Assembly: GCF_002632465.1 (NCBI RefSeq)
Contig: NZ_NIBS01000021.1
Coordinates: forward strand, 1-52,464
Origin: Xenorhabdus budapestensis
Lineage (GTDB): Bacteria > Pseudomonadota > Gammaproteobacteria > Enterobacterales > Enterobacteriaceae
Direction of reading: 5' to 3'
DNA: 52,464 bases
In this document: in pieces, positions 8,981 through 18,235 of the stretch
Layout: each line of letters opens with the position of its first letter
Position numbering within the stretch: the first letter of the stretch is position 1
The notes under the pieces: model-generated
What the model saw: the letters and a program-made list of their open reading frames with translations, nothing else
What the model was told of the DNA's origin: nothing
Databases searched by the model: none
Position numbers and translations under genes: made by a program

Positions 8981-9994
8981 TTACCGCCCAGAGACACCAT
9001 TTAAAAGTCGGTTCTTAATTTCAGGCTCATAATGAACTTCTAATATCCTTGTATGTTCCATATAAAGGACGATATCAAATGATGTTCTGACTCGCCGCTC
9101 TATATAGTCATAATCAAGCCCCATTCCAACCGGAGACTGCTTGACCATTCCGCAAACACGACCATAACCCGAAAGCGTGTCATTGGCGTGAGCCGTTGTT
9201 ATAGTGCCGGGATGCCCTGTATTCAACAGTTCCATAAAATCCCAGGCTTCATCACCTGTCAGCTCGGCCAGAAAGATATGATCCGGCTTCATGCGCAGTG
9301 AACACGACACAAGCTCTTTTGGGGAAATAATATCGCCGTAGATTAAATGAACATGATTGGGATGAAGGGGTAGTTTTAATTCATTTATCGCTTCAATGGT
9401 CAGCATTCGACGATGAACAGGGAATAAATCAACTAATGCTTTAGCAAACGTGGTTTTACCGGAACCTGTTCCGCCAAAAATAATAATATTCAGTTTCCTT
9501 TCAATCGCCAGAGTAAAGAAATTTATCCAATCTTTCTTCTGATGATAACACTTCAATCTTATTTGCCATTCTTCCAGTTCCTGCCCTTTATTCTCGATCG
9601 CACGCGCATGTTCAAATCGCCCACTCTCTATATATCCCTGCAAAGTAAACCTATCGAGTGAAGGTTTACGGAATGTCATAGACAGTGTTCCTTTCTCACA
9701 GGCAGGAGGCATGACAATCAAGCCACGTTCGGTATCCGGTAATTCAACAGTTTTGATTGGCGATTTAGTTGTCAGGCTTTGGTTATTATAAGCGGCCAGA
9801 GAATTTGCCAGCCTCATACAAAGGGAATAATCAAGATGAGGTTTATCTTCCCTTACCCAGCCAGTTTCATTTTCAAGCCATATTTCCCCTGGTCTATTAA
9901 TTGCCACATCACTAATGCCTGGCCGATTCAAACACTCATGCACACCGCTCTGATTAAGGAAATCTCGTGACAATGCGGCATTATCAAAACTCAT
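8981..9994 (-). CDS. virB11: VirB11-like T4SS ATPase
   Basis: A 337-residue hexameric traffic ATPase of the VirB11/PilX11 family, acting at the cytoplasmic face of the channel. Walker A is GGTGSGKTTFAK near residues 174-185. The Walker B region is IFLAELTGDEAWDF and the His box is TGHPGTITTAHAN. The start codon overlaps the stop of the preceding 58-residue gene in an ATGA, so translation is coupled to it. The usual VirB10-VirB11-VirD4 order is kept. Confidence 0.95.
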   Translation of the reverse strand: MSFDNAALSRDFLNQSGVHECLNRPGISDVAINRPGEIWLENETGWVREDKPHLDYSLCMRLANSLAAYNNQSLTTKSPIKTVELPDTERGLIVMPPACEKGTLSMTFRKPSLDRFTLQGYIESGRFEHARAIENKGQELEEWQIRLKCYHQKKDWINFFTLAIERKLNIIIFGGTGSGKTTFAKALVDLFPVHRRMLTIEAINELKLPLHPNHVHLIYGDIISPKELVSCSLRMKPDHIFLAELTGDEAWDFMELLNTGHPGTITTAHANDTLSGYGRVCGMVKQSPVGMGLDYDYIERRVRTSFDIVLYMEHTRILEVHYEPEIKNRLLNGVSGR

Positions 9995-10167
9995 GAATTA
10001 CCCTCCCTGCTATCGATCATATCGTGAACACGAGCATAAGAAGAGGAGGCGCTATTAGCATTACCTGATATTATCGTGTCGGAATGCCCTGCAATCAGGC
10101 ACTTCATAAAAACCCAAGTTTCGATAACATCTTCAAACGTAATTTCTCTTGCGTTGTATTGTGTCAT
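9991..10167 (-). CDS. 58-residue VirB11-like mini-protein
   Basis: This short gene has a good ribosome-binding site (AAGGTGA) 5 bases before its ATG, starts 5 bases after the virB10 stop, and ends in an ATGA overlap with virB11. Residues about 15-53 align without gaps to the VirB11 Walker B/His-box region: E.W.FM...L..GH..TI....AN...S.Y.RV..M is shared, about 16 identities over 38 positions. The His-box histidine of TAHAN is Asn here, and Walker A is absent, so it cannot be an ATPase. It may be a regulator or dominant partner of VirB11, or a relic kept for coupling. Confidence 0.7.
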   Translation of the reverse strand: MTQYNAREITFEDVIETWVFMKCLIAGHSDTIISGNANSASSSYARVHDMIDSREGNS

Positions 10168-10172
10168 TTAAA

Positions 10173-11390
10173 TCACCTTACCGGTCTTGTCTTGAATACC
10201 GATGAGAAATTCACATCCTGCGCAACGATCACATTAATAACAGTTCCGGGAAGCACATAACCCGTCGGCGGAATGTTAATGCTATTTTCCAGCGCCTTGG
10301 TTGCCATGTTTTCAGCATTGCGCTCGCTATTATCAAAAGAGTAGGTAGAGTCGTTGCGTTTAGTGGCATTGGCGGCACTCGCGAAAGCATCCTGGATAAA
10401 GGACAACATCACCGCACCACCGAAACGTTCCCCATAATGATTATCGACATAGGCTTCTGTGCCACTTTCACCCATCGCGCCGGAGCCAAGCGCATTAAGG
10501 CTGGCGCGAACCCCTGCGGTAGTTTCGAGGTCTGTCCAGGTTGTAAATACACGGGTTTGTCCTGGCCTTATCTCAACCTTCTGTTCACCATCCAGTTCAG
10601 CCCCGGCTTCAGCAATGATCACACTACCGTCTGACGAGTAAAGCGGTTGTGTGAGCATGCATTTAACAAACCCTGGGTGATCCGTTTTTACTGCGGTATA
10701 CAGCGCACAGCGCAGGTTTGATTTACGTTTCAGAAGAAACTTACGCGCTGGCGAGAGATACGCGCCAGTCGGGGCATAACGGGAACCATTAAGGTCAGAG
10801 ATATCGCCTCTGGTATTCTCTTTTGGAACGCCCAGGCTTGCAGATCCCTCCACATCAGGCGTCACCGGGGCGGCCTGAGCATAAGAACGCATACGTTGCT
10901 CGTCAGCATCACTACGGGTTGATTGTGACTGGCTGCTGCTACCACCGCCCGTTTCCTGAATAGCAATACCCCCACTGAGTTTTCGCAAATAGGCCGGGCT
11001 GGGTTGTTCTGGCTCTGCTGTTGCATTTGCTTTACCGGTTTGCGGGGGATTGGGGACTGGGGCTTCCTGCTTTTTCTGTGCCTCTTGCTGTCGCCTTTTG
11101 AGGATCTGCGCTCTTTTCTTTTGAATATCATCATCGGTGACTGGCTTTGCCGCCAATGCAGCATCAGCTTTAACTTTTGACTCATCAACTTTATTAGGAT
11201 TATTTGCCTCAATCGCTTGCAAAGCGAAATAAAAAATAACGCCAAGAGCCATAAAAAGGAAAAATACCCCGCCACCAATAACGAGCAAAACTTTAGCTTT
11301 AGGTTTTCGGTCTTTTTTTACGCCCAGAAGATTAAAATCGCCCCGCGGTGTATTTTTTGTGGATTCGTCAGTATTACTGTTTTCTGGCAT
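10173..11390 (-). CDS. virB10: VirB10-like T4SS scaffold protein
   Basis: A 405-residue protein spanning both membranes. It has a cytoplasmic N-terminus, one transmembrane helix near residues 34-56, a charged and Pro-rich periplasmic linker (about 85-140) and a C-terminal TrbI/VirB10 domain with the antenna and barrel region (about 215-400). In known systems VirB10 joins VirB7 and VirB9 in the outer-membrane core and senses ATPase activity. The start overlaps virB9 by 17 bases. Confidence 0.95.
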   Translation of the reverse strand: MPENSNTDESTKNTPRGDFNLLGVKKDRKPKAKVLLVIGGGVFFLFMALGVIFYFALQAIEANNPNKVDESKVKADAALAAKPVTDDDIQKKRAQILKRRQQEAQKKQEAPVPNPPQTGKANATAEPEQPSPAYLRKLSGGIAIQETGGGSSSQSQSTRSDADEQRMRSYAQAAPVTPDVEGSASLGVPKENTRGDISDLNGSRYAPTGAYLSPARKFLLKRKSNLRCALYTAVKTDHPGFVKCMLTQPLYSSDGSVIIAEAGAELDGEQKVEIRPGQTRVFTTWTDLETTAGVRASLNALGSGAMGESGTEAYVDNHYGERFGGAVMLSFIQDAFASAANATKRNDSTYSFDNSERNAENMATKALENSINIPPTGYVLPGTVINVIVAQDVNFSSVFKTRPVR

Positions 11391-12174
11391 TTATCGTCTC
11401 CCTAACTTCACCGGTCGTCGTGCCGTTGTAATTATAAAAACCGGTATTGTTCACCTTAGTCCTGACAGCAAGCACCAGTTTATTCAGTCGCAATTTATAC
11501 ATTGCACTCACGCTGTGAATAACCAAAATGTCATTGACGTGATGGAAATTAACCAGCGTTTCAGTTCCATCAGGAAGAACTTCATAAACAACGGGACGAG
11601 GGGCATTTGTCGGGAACCTCATGCATGTGAAAGTCCCATTATCCCAGACCTCAGAGGGGGAAATAACGAGATCGCCTTTCTTCTCATAACGCCGGTTCTC
11701 TCTGCCAGAACAGGGATTCTGGTTTAAGTGACGACCAATAAACAGGCTTTCATCCGCTTTCAGCGGTTTCGGATAATTGAAACGTAATAAGTAAGTTGTT
11801 TGTGCTACATCCTTCACCAACTTTAATTCCAGAATATAAGTACGTCTGTCAGTATTAATAATGAAGTTTGTATTAGGGTCCTGGTCAGTCCTGGGCTTTA
11901 TCGTCACCCTGTCCCCCGATTTATTCGGACCGACCTCCCATGCGCTAGGATCGCCCATCGCCATCATCCCTGTGTCACGCCTGATGGTTTCTCCGGGTTC
12001 AAGTTGCACTATCGTGGCCCGGCCAACCGAAGCATTCACCCGAAAGACGTTATCGGGCGAATAGGTCGCCGTCTGAATGCGTTTATCCAACTGCGCTCCC
12101 TTCCCGACAGTTTCAGCATGAGTCACAGAGGCACAGGCCGTGAAGATACAGAACGCCAAAAAGTGTATTTTCAT
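11374..12174 (-). CDS. virB9: VirB9-like outer-membrane core protein
   Basis: A 266-residue secreted protein with signal peptide ending near residue 20 (ASVTHA). It has the CagX/VirB9 two-domain pattern, with a conserved N-terminal region (RVNASVGRATIVQLEPGE) and a C-terminal domain that pairs with VirB7 and VirB10. An AGGTAGGA ribosome-binding sequence precedes the ATG. It lies between virB8 and virB10 as in IncN and IncX plasmids. Confidence 0.95.
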   Translation of the reverse strand: MKIHFLAFCIFTACASVTHAETVGKGAQLDKRIQTATYSPDNVFRVNASVGRATIVQLEPGETIRRDTGMMAMGDPSAWEVGPNKSGDRVTIKPRTDQDPNTNFIINTDRRTYILELKLVKDVAQTTYLLRFNYPKPLKADESLFIGRHLNQNPCSGRENRRYEKKGDLVISPSEVWDNGTFTCMRFPTNAPRPVVYEVLPDGTETLVNFHHVNDILVIHSVSAMYKLRLNKLVLAVRTKVNNTGFYNYNGTTTGEVRETINARKQ

Positions 12175-12176
12175 CG

Positions 12177-12953
12177 TTAATATCCTACCTCCTGGCTTAA
12201 CTCATACGAGCGCGCAGCAAAGCCCCTGGGGTTAAGCCACTCGTCTTTTTGCACTTTAGGCGGTTTGCCGTAATCAAATGATAACGTAGCAAGCCATTTT
12301 GTTGCCGGTATTTCCTGAACAGGAACGCCAGCCTCATCAAGAATGGTTTTCGTGAATCGTATTTGAACGGTTCCGTTATGCTTGTCTTTATCTCTTTGAG
12401 AAAAAACGATGTTGTTTATATCGATTCTGATTTGTCGTTTATCACCCAGCTGTTCCAAATATCCCTTTTTGGATAACTGGAAGTTTTTATACTCGGTAAA
12501 CGTTCCCGGATAAGACATTAAATCGACAATATGATAACGCGCGTCCTGCGTAGAAAAATTATAACTCTCTCGCTGCCGGACATAAGTTGTCGTCCAAAAT
12601 GAATCATCACGCTCATTAGCGTCATTATTCCCCCCGTATTTAACAATATCGGTATAACCTGAGTTGTTATCGACACGAAGGAGGTAGGGTTCTACTGTTT
12701 TTAATGGCGTCAAACCAAGAACGGCCCCCATTGACATGAAAGTAATAACACCAAAAAAGATATTTAATCGTTTAGCATTTTTGGTTTTTTTCTTTTCCTC
12801 TTCTGCCACATGCTTCTCAAACCAGAGTGCGGCTTTTGCGTAGGCACGACTGGCCTCTCCTATATTTCGGCCTTGTTCGGGTGAGAGATTGTCTTTTCCT
12901 TTTTCAATATCATAGGCCTCTTTTATTACTTCCTTTTTCCTCTTTCCAAACAT
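12177..12953 (-). CDS. virB8: VirB8-like inner-membrane protein
   Basis: I start at MFGKRKKEV (258 residues). The longer frame to 13025 runs through the virB7 gene, and the chosen ATG is preceded by GGAG and separated by one base from the virB7 stop. It has a cytoplasmic charged N-terminus, one transmembrane helix near residues 63-83, and a periplasmic NTF2-like VirB8 domain. VirB8 nucleates inner-membrane complex assembly in the pKM101 and Agrobacterium systems. Confidence 0.92.
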   Translation of the reverse strand: MFGKRKKEVIKEAYDIEKGKDNLSPEQGRNIGEASRAYAKAALWFEKHVAEEEKKKTKNAKRLNIFFGVITFMSMGAVLGLTPLKTVEPYLLRVDNNSGYTDIVKYGGNNDANERDDSFWTTTYVRQRESYNFSTQDARYHIVDLMSYPGTFTEYKNFQLSKKGYLEQLGDKRQIRIDINNIVFSQRDKDKHNGTVQIRFTKTILDEAGVPVQEIPATKWLATLSFDYGKPPKVQKDEWLNPRGFAARSYELSQEVGY

Positions 12954-12954
12954 A

Positions 12955-13095
12955 TCAATCTCCAGAATGGTTATTAGCCGTGAACTTATTAATTTCAATC
13001 CATTCGTCAGCATATCTATTTTCATTTATCTGTGAACTACAACCAGATAAAAAAAGCAGACAAGTCAACGACAATAAACGGAGTCTATTGGTCAT
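12955..13095 (-). CDS. virB7: VirB7-like lipoprotein
   Basis: A 46-residue lipoprotein: a hydrophobic signal followed by lipobox LSGC at about residues 16-19, then a short polar mature region of about 28 residues. Small size, lipobox and position between virB6 and virB8 match VirB7/PilX7/TraN, which anchors VirB9 in the outer membrane. The stop (12955-12957) is one base from the virB8 ATG. No strong Shine-Dalgarno is visible upstream. Confidence 0.85.
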   Translation of the reverse strand: MTNRLRLLSLTCLLFLSGCSSQINENRYADEWIEINKFTANNHSGD

Positions 13096-13146
13096 AATAA
13101 AATTCACTATTAAGATTAAGATTAAGATACAGAATAACAGTTGATA

Positions 13147-14061
13147 TTAGGCGGGACGGATGCGATTTCTAAACGCTCCGGATATTCGGGTTGCAGCTCC
13201 TAATCCAGTACCTTTCATTAGCAGTTTCTTGAGGCCATGAACACCACTCGGAGATCCACCCATTACAGTTGCTGCATAGTTTGGTATTTCCGATGCTATA
13301 GCACTAAAAGTACCAAAGTAGAATAAGAGTGCAAATGCACCACCAAGAGAACTATCTACTTCTCCATTCGTTAGAACAAAACTATTCAGGAAGTTGATTT
13401 CAAGTGTAATAGCCACGCCAAATATCAATTGCGTCAACATAAAACCACCAAGTAAAGATACCCACCCCCAAAAATACTGTCTTGTTTGATCAAAAAGGCC
13501 AAATGCTATAAATAACGGACCAACAACAAGGAAAAGAGATGTAGATACTTTCAATGTCATTAAAGTTGCAACGCAAAGTGCTAAAAAGGGGATGCCGCCA
13601 ATTAGCATAACTAATATAGTTATTACTGCAACAGCCGTAGTCTTAAAATTGGTTATAGAAAAATCAGTGACATTTACATAATTAAGAATTCCATTTAAGA
13701 AACTATTGATTAAAGTATCCACTTGATTATTGCCTACTGCTCCGTTTGATAATTGTTGTATAGCCCAAGTTGGCATTCCATTAACAAACGGGACTACTAC
13801 ATTCATGTACCAATCAACATTAAAGGCACTAAATATAATAAAGGCTGATTTTATAGAGTTAAATATTTCGTCTTGAAGAACACTATTAAACCCTTTGAAA
13901 TACCAAGACAGCACATTAAGAGTTCGATCTATCGACCAGAACGCCCCAAAAAGGGAACCGACACCAATCATTAATAATGCGGTGCCGGTTGATATAGTTC
14001 CTGATAGAGCATTATCGACTGCCTGGTATAGAGTTTCTGCAATGTGCAACTCTATCGCCAT
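13147..14061 (-). CDS. virB6: VirB6-like polytopic inner-membrane protein
   Basis: A 304-residue protein with at least five hydrophobic segments, including GTALLMIGVGSLFGAFW near residues 24-40, two central segments near 150-185, and one near 230-260. VirB6 proteins form part of the inner-membrane channel that contacts DNA. A GGAG sequence lies 5 bases before the ATG. The base composition is visibly more AT-rich than the neighbouring T4SS genes, consistent with rapid divergence of this family. Confidence 0.9.
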   Translation of the reverse strand: MAIELHIAETLYQAVDNALSGTISTGTALLMIGVGSLFGAFWSIDRTLNVLSWYFKGFNSVLQDEIFNSIKSAFIIFSAFNVDWYMNVVVPFVNGMPTWAIQQLSNGAVGNNQVDTLINSFLNGILNYVNVTDFSITNFKTTAVAVITILVMLIGGIPFLALCVATLMTLKVSTSLFLVVGPLFIAFGLFDQTRQYFWGWVSLLGGFMLTQLIFGVAITLEINFLNSFVLTNGEVDSSLGGAFALLFYFGTFSAIASEIPNYAATVMGGSPSGVHGLKKLLMKGTGLGAATRISGAFRNRIRPA

Positions 14062-14063
14062 AC

Positions 14064-14408
14064 CTACTCCACTTGTTTTTCATAGATCCTATTAGATTTA
14101 TGAATTTTGTCTTTTTCTAAGTACATGGTCTCAATGCCGTTTGCCGTAGAAATAGTCGAAGCATTGTCAATTTTCCAATCGGATTCCTGAGTAAACCAAG
14201 TACCGTTGTTCAAAAACTTACTGACAACATGGCAGGTACTATCTTTACAAGTGATGGTCATTCGTTCGTCCATCCACTTCAACAATGGCTTTCCTTCTGA
14301 GGTACTCACCGCTTTCCAGTTGCCAATAAATTGTTCACCGCTATCGTTACAACCGGAAAGCGCCAGTGTCCCTAACAACAGTCCAGATAAAAGAAATGCT
14401 TTTTTCAT
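14064..14408 (-). CDS. eex: Entry-exclusion lipoprotein (Eex-like)
   Basis: A 114-residue lipoprotein with lipobox ALSGC at residues 16-20 and a mature domain containing a Cys pair (TITCKDSTCHVV). Size, lipobox and location between virB5 and virB6 match Eex proteins of IncN and IncX plasmids, which block uptake of a related plasmid by a cell already carrying one. Sequence in this family varies strongly, so the name rests on context. Confidence 0.8.
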   Translation of the reverse strand: MKKAFLLSGLLLGTLALSGCNDSGEQFIGNWKAVSTSEGKPLLKWMDERMTITCKDSTCHVVSKFLNNGTWFTQESDWKIDNASTISTANGIETMYLEKDKIHKSNRIYEKQVE

Positions 14409-14475
14409 CTTTTTTTCCTGAGTTATGTTGAGTTATGTATATAAAGTATAGGGGATCACAAATCGGCTCATGGTG

Positions 14476-15159
14476 TCAATTGCAAGTAGGTAATTTTTTG
14501 GTATTCCCTACGGCGTAATCCCATAAATCTTGTGCTCTCTTCTTATCAGCGAGTTTTTCTTGCTGATCCATCAGCATCTTAACGTTTTGAAGCTGAATTT
14601 GTTGGTTCTGCAACTCCAACTGTTCCTGTTGTAACCGCAACGCCAGTTCTTCACGTTGTTGTGGCGTCTGTACGGTGTTGAGTTTCTGACGGAGCTGTTC
14701 CGCGTTTTTTATACGCTGTGAGGCTGCGTTATACGTATCTTCAAGCGCGCCGGCCTGGGACAGCAGGTGATCAAACGATTTCTGGACGTTGGGGTCACGG
14801 GACGTCAGGCCATAACGGTTACGCAAATCAGCCAGGTTCTTTGTCCTGGTGTAGATATTGCTCCAGTCATTAATCGGCAACACATTGTTAAGCAGCGGAT
14901 CATTCAGGAAGTTACCCAGCTGGTCGTTACCCGTTACCAGGCCTTTGTAATGATCATACTGACTCTTCGCCTGCTGAATCGCCTCCTTTGTTTTATTCAA
15001 CTGTAACAGGGCTTCATCTGCCTGTTGTTTAGCATTTGCCGCCAATTGAGCGATATTCGCCACATCGATAGTGGGTATCCCCGATGCCGCAGTGATAACC
15101 GGTGTTAAGCCTATTCCCAATGCGATCACCATTGCTGTTAGACTTTTTTTCATTTTCAT
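14476..15159 (-). CDS. virB5: VirB5-like minor pilus component
   Basis: A 227-residue secreted protein with a signal peptide ending near residue 25 (VITAASG) and long alpha-helical, Gln-rich coiled-coil segments (about 40-80 and 140-210). This is the TrbJ/VirB5 pattern; VirB5 sits at the tip of conjugative pili and contacts recipients. It lies directly after virB4, two bases away, and before the exclusion gene. Confidence 0.9.
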   Translation of the reverse strand: MKMKKSLTAMVIALGIGLTPVITAASGIPTIDVANIAQLAANAKQQADEALLQLNKTKEAIQQAKSQYDHYKGLVTGNDQLGNFLNDPLLNNVLPINDWSNIYTRTKNLADLRNRYGLTSRDPNVQKSFDHLLSQAGALEDTYNAASQRIKNAEQLRQKLNTVQTPQQREELALRLQQEQLELQNQQIQLQNVKMLMDQQEKLADKKRAQDLWDYAVGNTKKLPTCN

Positions 15160-15161
15160 CC

Positions 15162-17561
15162 TTATTTATTATTCATACGTTGCATTTCGTCCAGAAACTC
15201 ACCAACCCATATTTTAGGGTCATTCGTGCCCAGCTTTTCCCTGATACTGGCGGCAATATGGACGTTACCTTCCTTTCCTATTGTTGTTGACAAAAGAGGA
15301 AGCCAGTATTTCAAATCGTCGGTCATATCAAATGACAGTACCGTGGATTGTTGACCTTGTTTGATAAGAAATTCACGCGCTAACGGGTTCAGTCGGAACA
15401 CGATGTCAAATTCCTTCCCCTTTATATTAAACTTCTCATATTCTTTCGCGTCGGCCTGGTCATTTGCCAGCCATATTTGAGTGACTACCTGCTGAATTAC
15501 AGAGGCACCATGAGTTGATTTACTGAGATCATCAGGTTGCTGAGTATCCATAGTCAGTATTTCTCCTCGGGTTCGCCCCGCTTTTAATATTTCTCTGATT
15601 GCATCCGCTGTACTGTCAAACGAGAGAGGGATCCAGCACTCAGCAATAATATTCAGGAGCATATTTGCCGATTGATATTGATGCATAAGTCGTTTCAGAA
15701 AAAACATTGTGTTCAGGAATATCTCCATCATGTCGGGATTTTTCGTGAAAAATGTTTTCTGCATGATACGGGTACAATCAAAAGCCAGTCTGCGGAATTT
15801 TTTAGGGTCAAAAAGGTTCACGGGGGCATCACAAACCCATGCATAGCGTCCTTCCGAACCATCAGGGCAGACACGGCACCATTTCCGCAAGCGGACATGA
15901 AGACAGTTCTCATCTTCTGTCGGGGCGATGTTTTGCAGCAGCAGCGACATCCCCCGGTTCTTCACCACGGAGTGCGAAAGTACGGCCTCAATAGACTGTT
16001 TAATCTGGTTCTCTTCGGCATCGCTACAGTCACCCGCCATTGTCTGCACCATATCGAACAACTGGCTACGCAGTTCTGGGGTGTCTTCCAACTGAAACAG
16101 GTTAATGCCTGTCGATACCCCCGGCCTTATCACATAATACTCTGTCGATAATGCCCGCAGCAGGTTTTCAAACGAATGGTTGTAATCCAGACAGAACAAG
16201 AGAGGATCCCAGCGGCTGGCGAAGACAATTAATTCAGCTTCAAGCGTTGTTTTACCCGCCCCCGTCTTACCCACAACAGAGATATGGCCAGGCAGACGCT
16301 CACCGGTATTATTCTTCCCTACCGGACTGTTATGAGCGTTAAAGAAGTACAACGCATCATTCGCTGAACGAAACGGCATCCACGCTTTACCGTCGCCGGG
16401 CGGGTTCCCTTCTGCTTTCCCTACCGAAGAAGCATGTAAGGAAAAACCGCAGGCCAGGTTCTCTGTTGATTTGGGAACGGGGTACATTGCGATAGTGCAA
16501 CCCGGAAATAGAGAGTAATAAGAATCGTCGTTCGTTACCGTGGAACGGATAAAACGGGTATCTCTCGCGGAAAAAATGGAATCCAGGGTAGCTCCGTTAT
16601 CAATGGCTTTTTGCGGGGTATCGCCATAAACGATAAGAGCCGCATGATAGCGTCCGAACATCTTCTCGCCCTGGGTAATGTGCTGGACGGCATCTTCCAG
16701 CGCTTTAGTTTGCTCTGTTTCACCTTCTGCCGAGGTCAGATCCACCGTCTGTTTGGCAAAATTGACCTTAGATTTGTTTCTATCTTCAAAAATGAAAGTC
16801 TGGACTAACGAAAAATCAAACTGCTCTTCAATAGCCTCATCCCACATTCCCGGAACCGTCTTTGAGGGGTAATCTCGCAGATCATACGTAGTGGCATACC
16901 TCACCCCACCACTATTGGGACGATTTTCAACATAATCGTAGGGAGCAAAGTTGGTCACACTGTCAATGATAGCATCCCCAAGTCGGGTATCAGAGAGCAT
17001 GACATCCCTCTCTTCACCGTTAATTAACAGAGAGAAATACCGACCAACTTGTGAGTAAACCGATCCCGCTGCATTTTCCTCTACCCCCAGAACCGAAGGT
17101 TCAAATGCACTCAGCATCTTCTCAACCATAATGAGAATTTCATTCATACGGCTGATACCCTCATCTAGTTCTTTATATTTCAGAATGAAGGCCATTGTAT
17201 AACCGACTTGTCGGTATTTCCCTTTTCGGAAAGGTGCTGTGTAGGTATCAACAAAATCCTGCAATACAGGCAATTCGATTTGGTATTCCGCATCAAGTGA
17301 TATTGAAGATTTTGTTGTCCATGTTTGAATCATCAAGTTTTTTCCTTCTTTCTTTCCAAGAGAAAGAAGAAACCGATTTTCATTGGTGAACATTCTATTC
17401 AATTCTGGTATTTCTTTTGTTTCGTAAGAAACACCTTTAAACCTGACGACACTGATTAAACGTTGCCCCGAAAGCGTAACCATATTTTCATGCACATGGT
17501 AATTCATCCACGGCACTCTAATCTCTGGCGATAAACCTTTTTTGCGCAATTCGCCTGCCAT
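15162..17561 (-). CDS. virB4: VirB4-like T4SS ATPase
   Basis: A 799-residue CagE/VirB4-family ATPase needed for pilus biogenesis and substrate passage. The N-terminal VirB4 domain occupies about residues 1-390. Walker A (GKTGAGKTTLE) lies near 430-440 and a Walker B-type region (MLLNIIAECWIP) near 640. The start overlaps virB3 by 44 bases. Length and motif order match the intact family. Confidence 0.96.
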   Translation of the reverse strand: MAGELRKKGLSPEIRVPWMNYHVHENMVTLSGQRLISVVRFKGVSYETKEIPELNRMFTNENRFLLSLGKKEGKNLMIQTWTTKSSISLDAEYQIELPVLQDFVDTYTAPFRKGKYRQVGYTMAFILKYKELDEGISRMNEILIMVEKMLSAFEPSVLGVEENAAGSVYSQVGRYFSLLINGEERDVMLSDTRLGDAIIDSVTNFAPYDYVENRPNSGGVRYATTYDLRDYPSKTVPGMWDEAIEEQFDFSLVQTFIFEDRNKSKVNFAKQTVDLTSAEGETEQTKALEDAVQHITQGEKMFGRYHAALIVYGDTPQKAIDNGATLDSIFSARDTRFIRSTVTNDDSYYSLFPGCTIAMYPVPKSTENLACGFSLHASSVGKAEGNPPGDGKAWMPFRSANDALYFFNAHNSPVGKNNTGERLPGHISVVGKTGAGKTTLEAELIVFASRWDPLLFCLDYNHSFENLLRALSTEYYVIRPGVSTGINLFQLEDTPELRSQLFDMVQTMAGDCSDAEENQIKQSIEAVLSHSVVKNRGMSLLLQNIAPTEDENCLHVRLRKWCRVCPDGSEGRYAWVCDAPVNLFDPKKFRRLAFDCTRIMQKTFFTKNPDMMEIFLNTMFFLKRLMHQYQSANMLLNIIAECWIPLSFDSTADAIREILKAGRTRGEILTMDTQQPDDLSKSTHGASVIQQVVTQIWLANDQADAKEYEKFNIKGKEFDIVFRLNPLAREFLIKQGQQSTVLSFDMTDDLKYWLPLLSTTIGKEGNVHIAASIREKLGTNDPKIWVGEFLDEMQRMNNK

Positions 17562-17883
17562 AAAATTGATTCCATCGTGGGTTGCAGGGAGTTATCAATA
17601 AAGCACGCCCGTACACCCTATTTCGTATGTAACGCCCCAACATAAAACGGAGGCGTGTCAGAAAACGACTGTCAGACTCACAAATAATCCTGACTACAAC
17701 AAATAAGGTAACGGGGATAATTAAAGCAATCAGACCATACCAGCTAAAAATAGAACAACTGATACCCGTGATAATAATCCCAAGAAAGATAATTCCCAGA
17801 AGCACGAACTGCGGAACTCCTTGATAGGAAGCCGTTCGACCCATTGCATTATAACTTTCAAAGGATAAATCTTCACCATCCAT
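17518..17883 (-). CDS. virB3: VirB3-like inner-membrane protein
   Basis: A 121-residue protein with two adjacent hydrophobic segments near residues 25-65, as in VirB3, which associates with VirB4 at the inner membrane. It lies between virB2 and virB4 and overlaps virB4. In some plasmids the two are fused; here they are separate but overlapping in different frames. Confidence 0.88.
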   Translation of the reverse strand: MDGEDLSFESYNAMGRTASYQGVPQFVLLGIIFLGIIITGISCSIFSWYGLIALIIPVTLFVVVRIICESDSRFLTRLRFMLGRYIRNRVYGRALLITPCNPRWNQFYGRRIAQKRFIARD

Positions 17884-17901
17884 ATTATCCCCCTGTCATT
17901 A

Positions 17902-18219
17902 TCAGGAAGTAGTACCAAACACCTGCCACATCGCAGTGAAGAAGACGATAGCCCCACCGATCCAGATAGCCATACTGAGATCGCCGATATAATCCCAGAA
18001 TGTCTTATCATGGTTTCCTGACATACGAGAAATCGCTAAACGGATACCGGAAATAATGACACAGCAAAGTACAATCACGCCTGCTAATGTATATAATCCA
18101 ATCTGAATATTCTTAGCATACTGAATAAGTGTATCCAGCCAACCTGTACTGCCACCGGCAGCAAGTGAATAGGGTGAAAATGCGAGCATTGAAATAGCCA
18201 GTAAAACATATTTCTTCAT
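17902..18219 (-). CDS. virB2: VirB2-like pilin of the conjugative pilus
   Basis: I start at MKKYVLLAIS (105 residues). The longer frame to 18348 overlaps virB1 and lacks a leader. The protein has a signal peptide cleaved near SLAAGG and two hydrophobic helices (about 45-65 and 80-100) joined by a short basic loop, the compact VirB2 pilin fold. The start sits 17 bases beyond the virB1 end. Confidence 0.9.
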   Translation of the reverse strand: MKKYVLLAISMLAFSPYSLAAGGSTGWLDTLIQYAKNIQIGLYTLAGVIVLCCVIISGIRLAISRMSGNHDKTFWDYIGDLSMAIWIGGAIVFFTAMWQVFGTTS

Positions 18220-18235
18220 GGCCTTTTCTCTCGCG

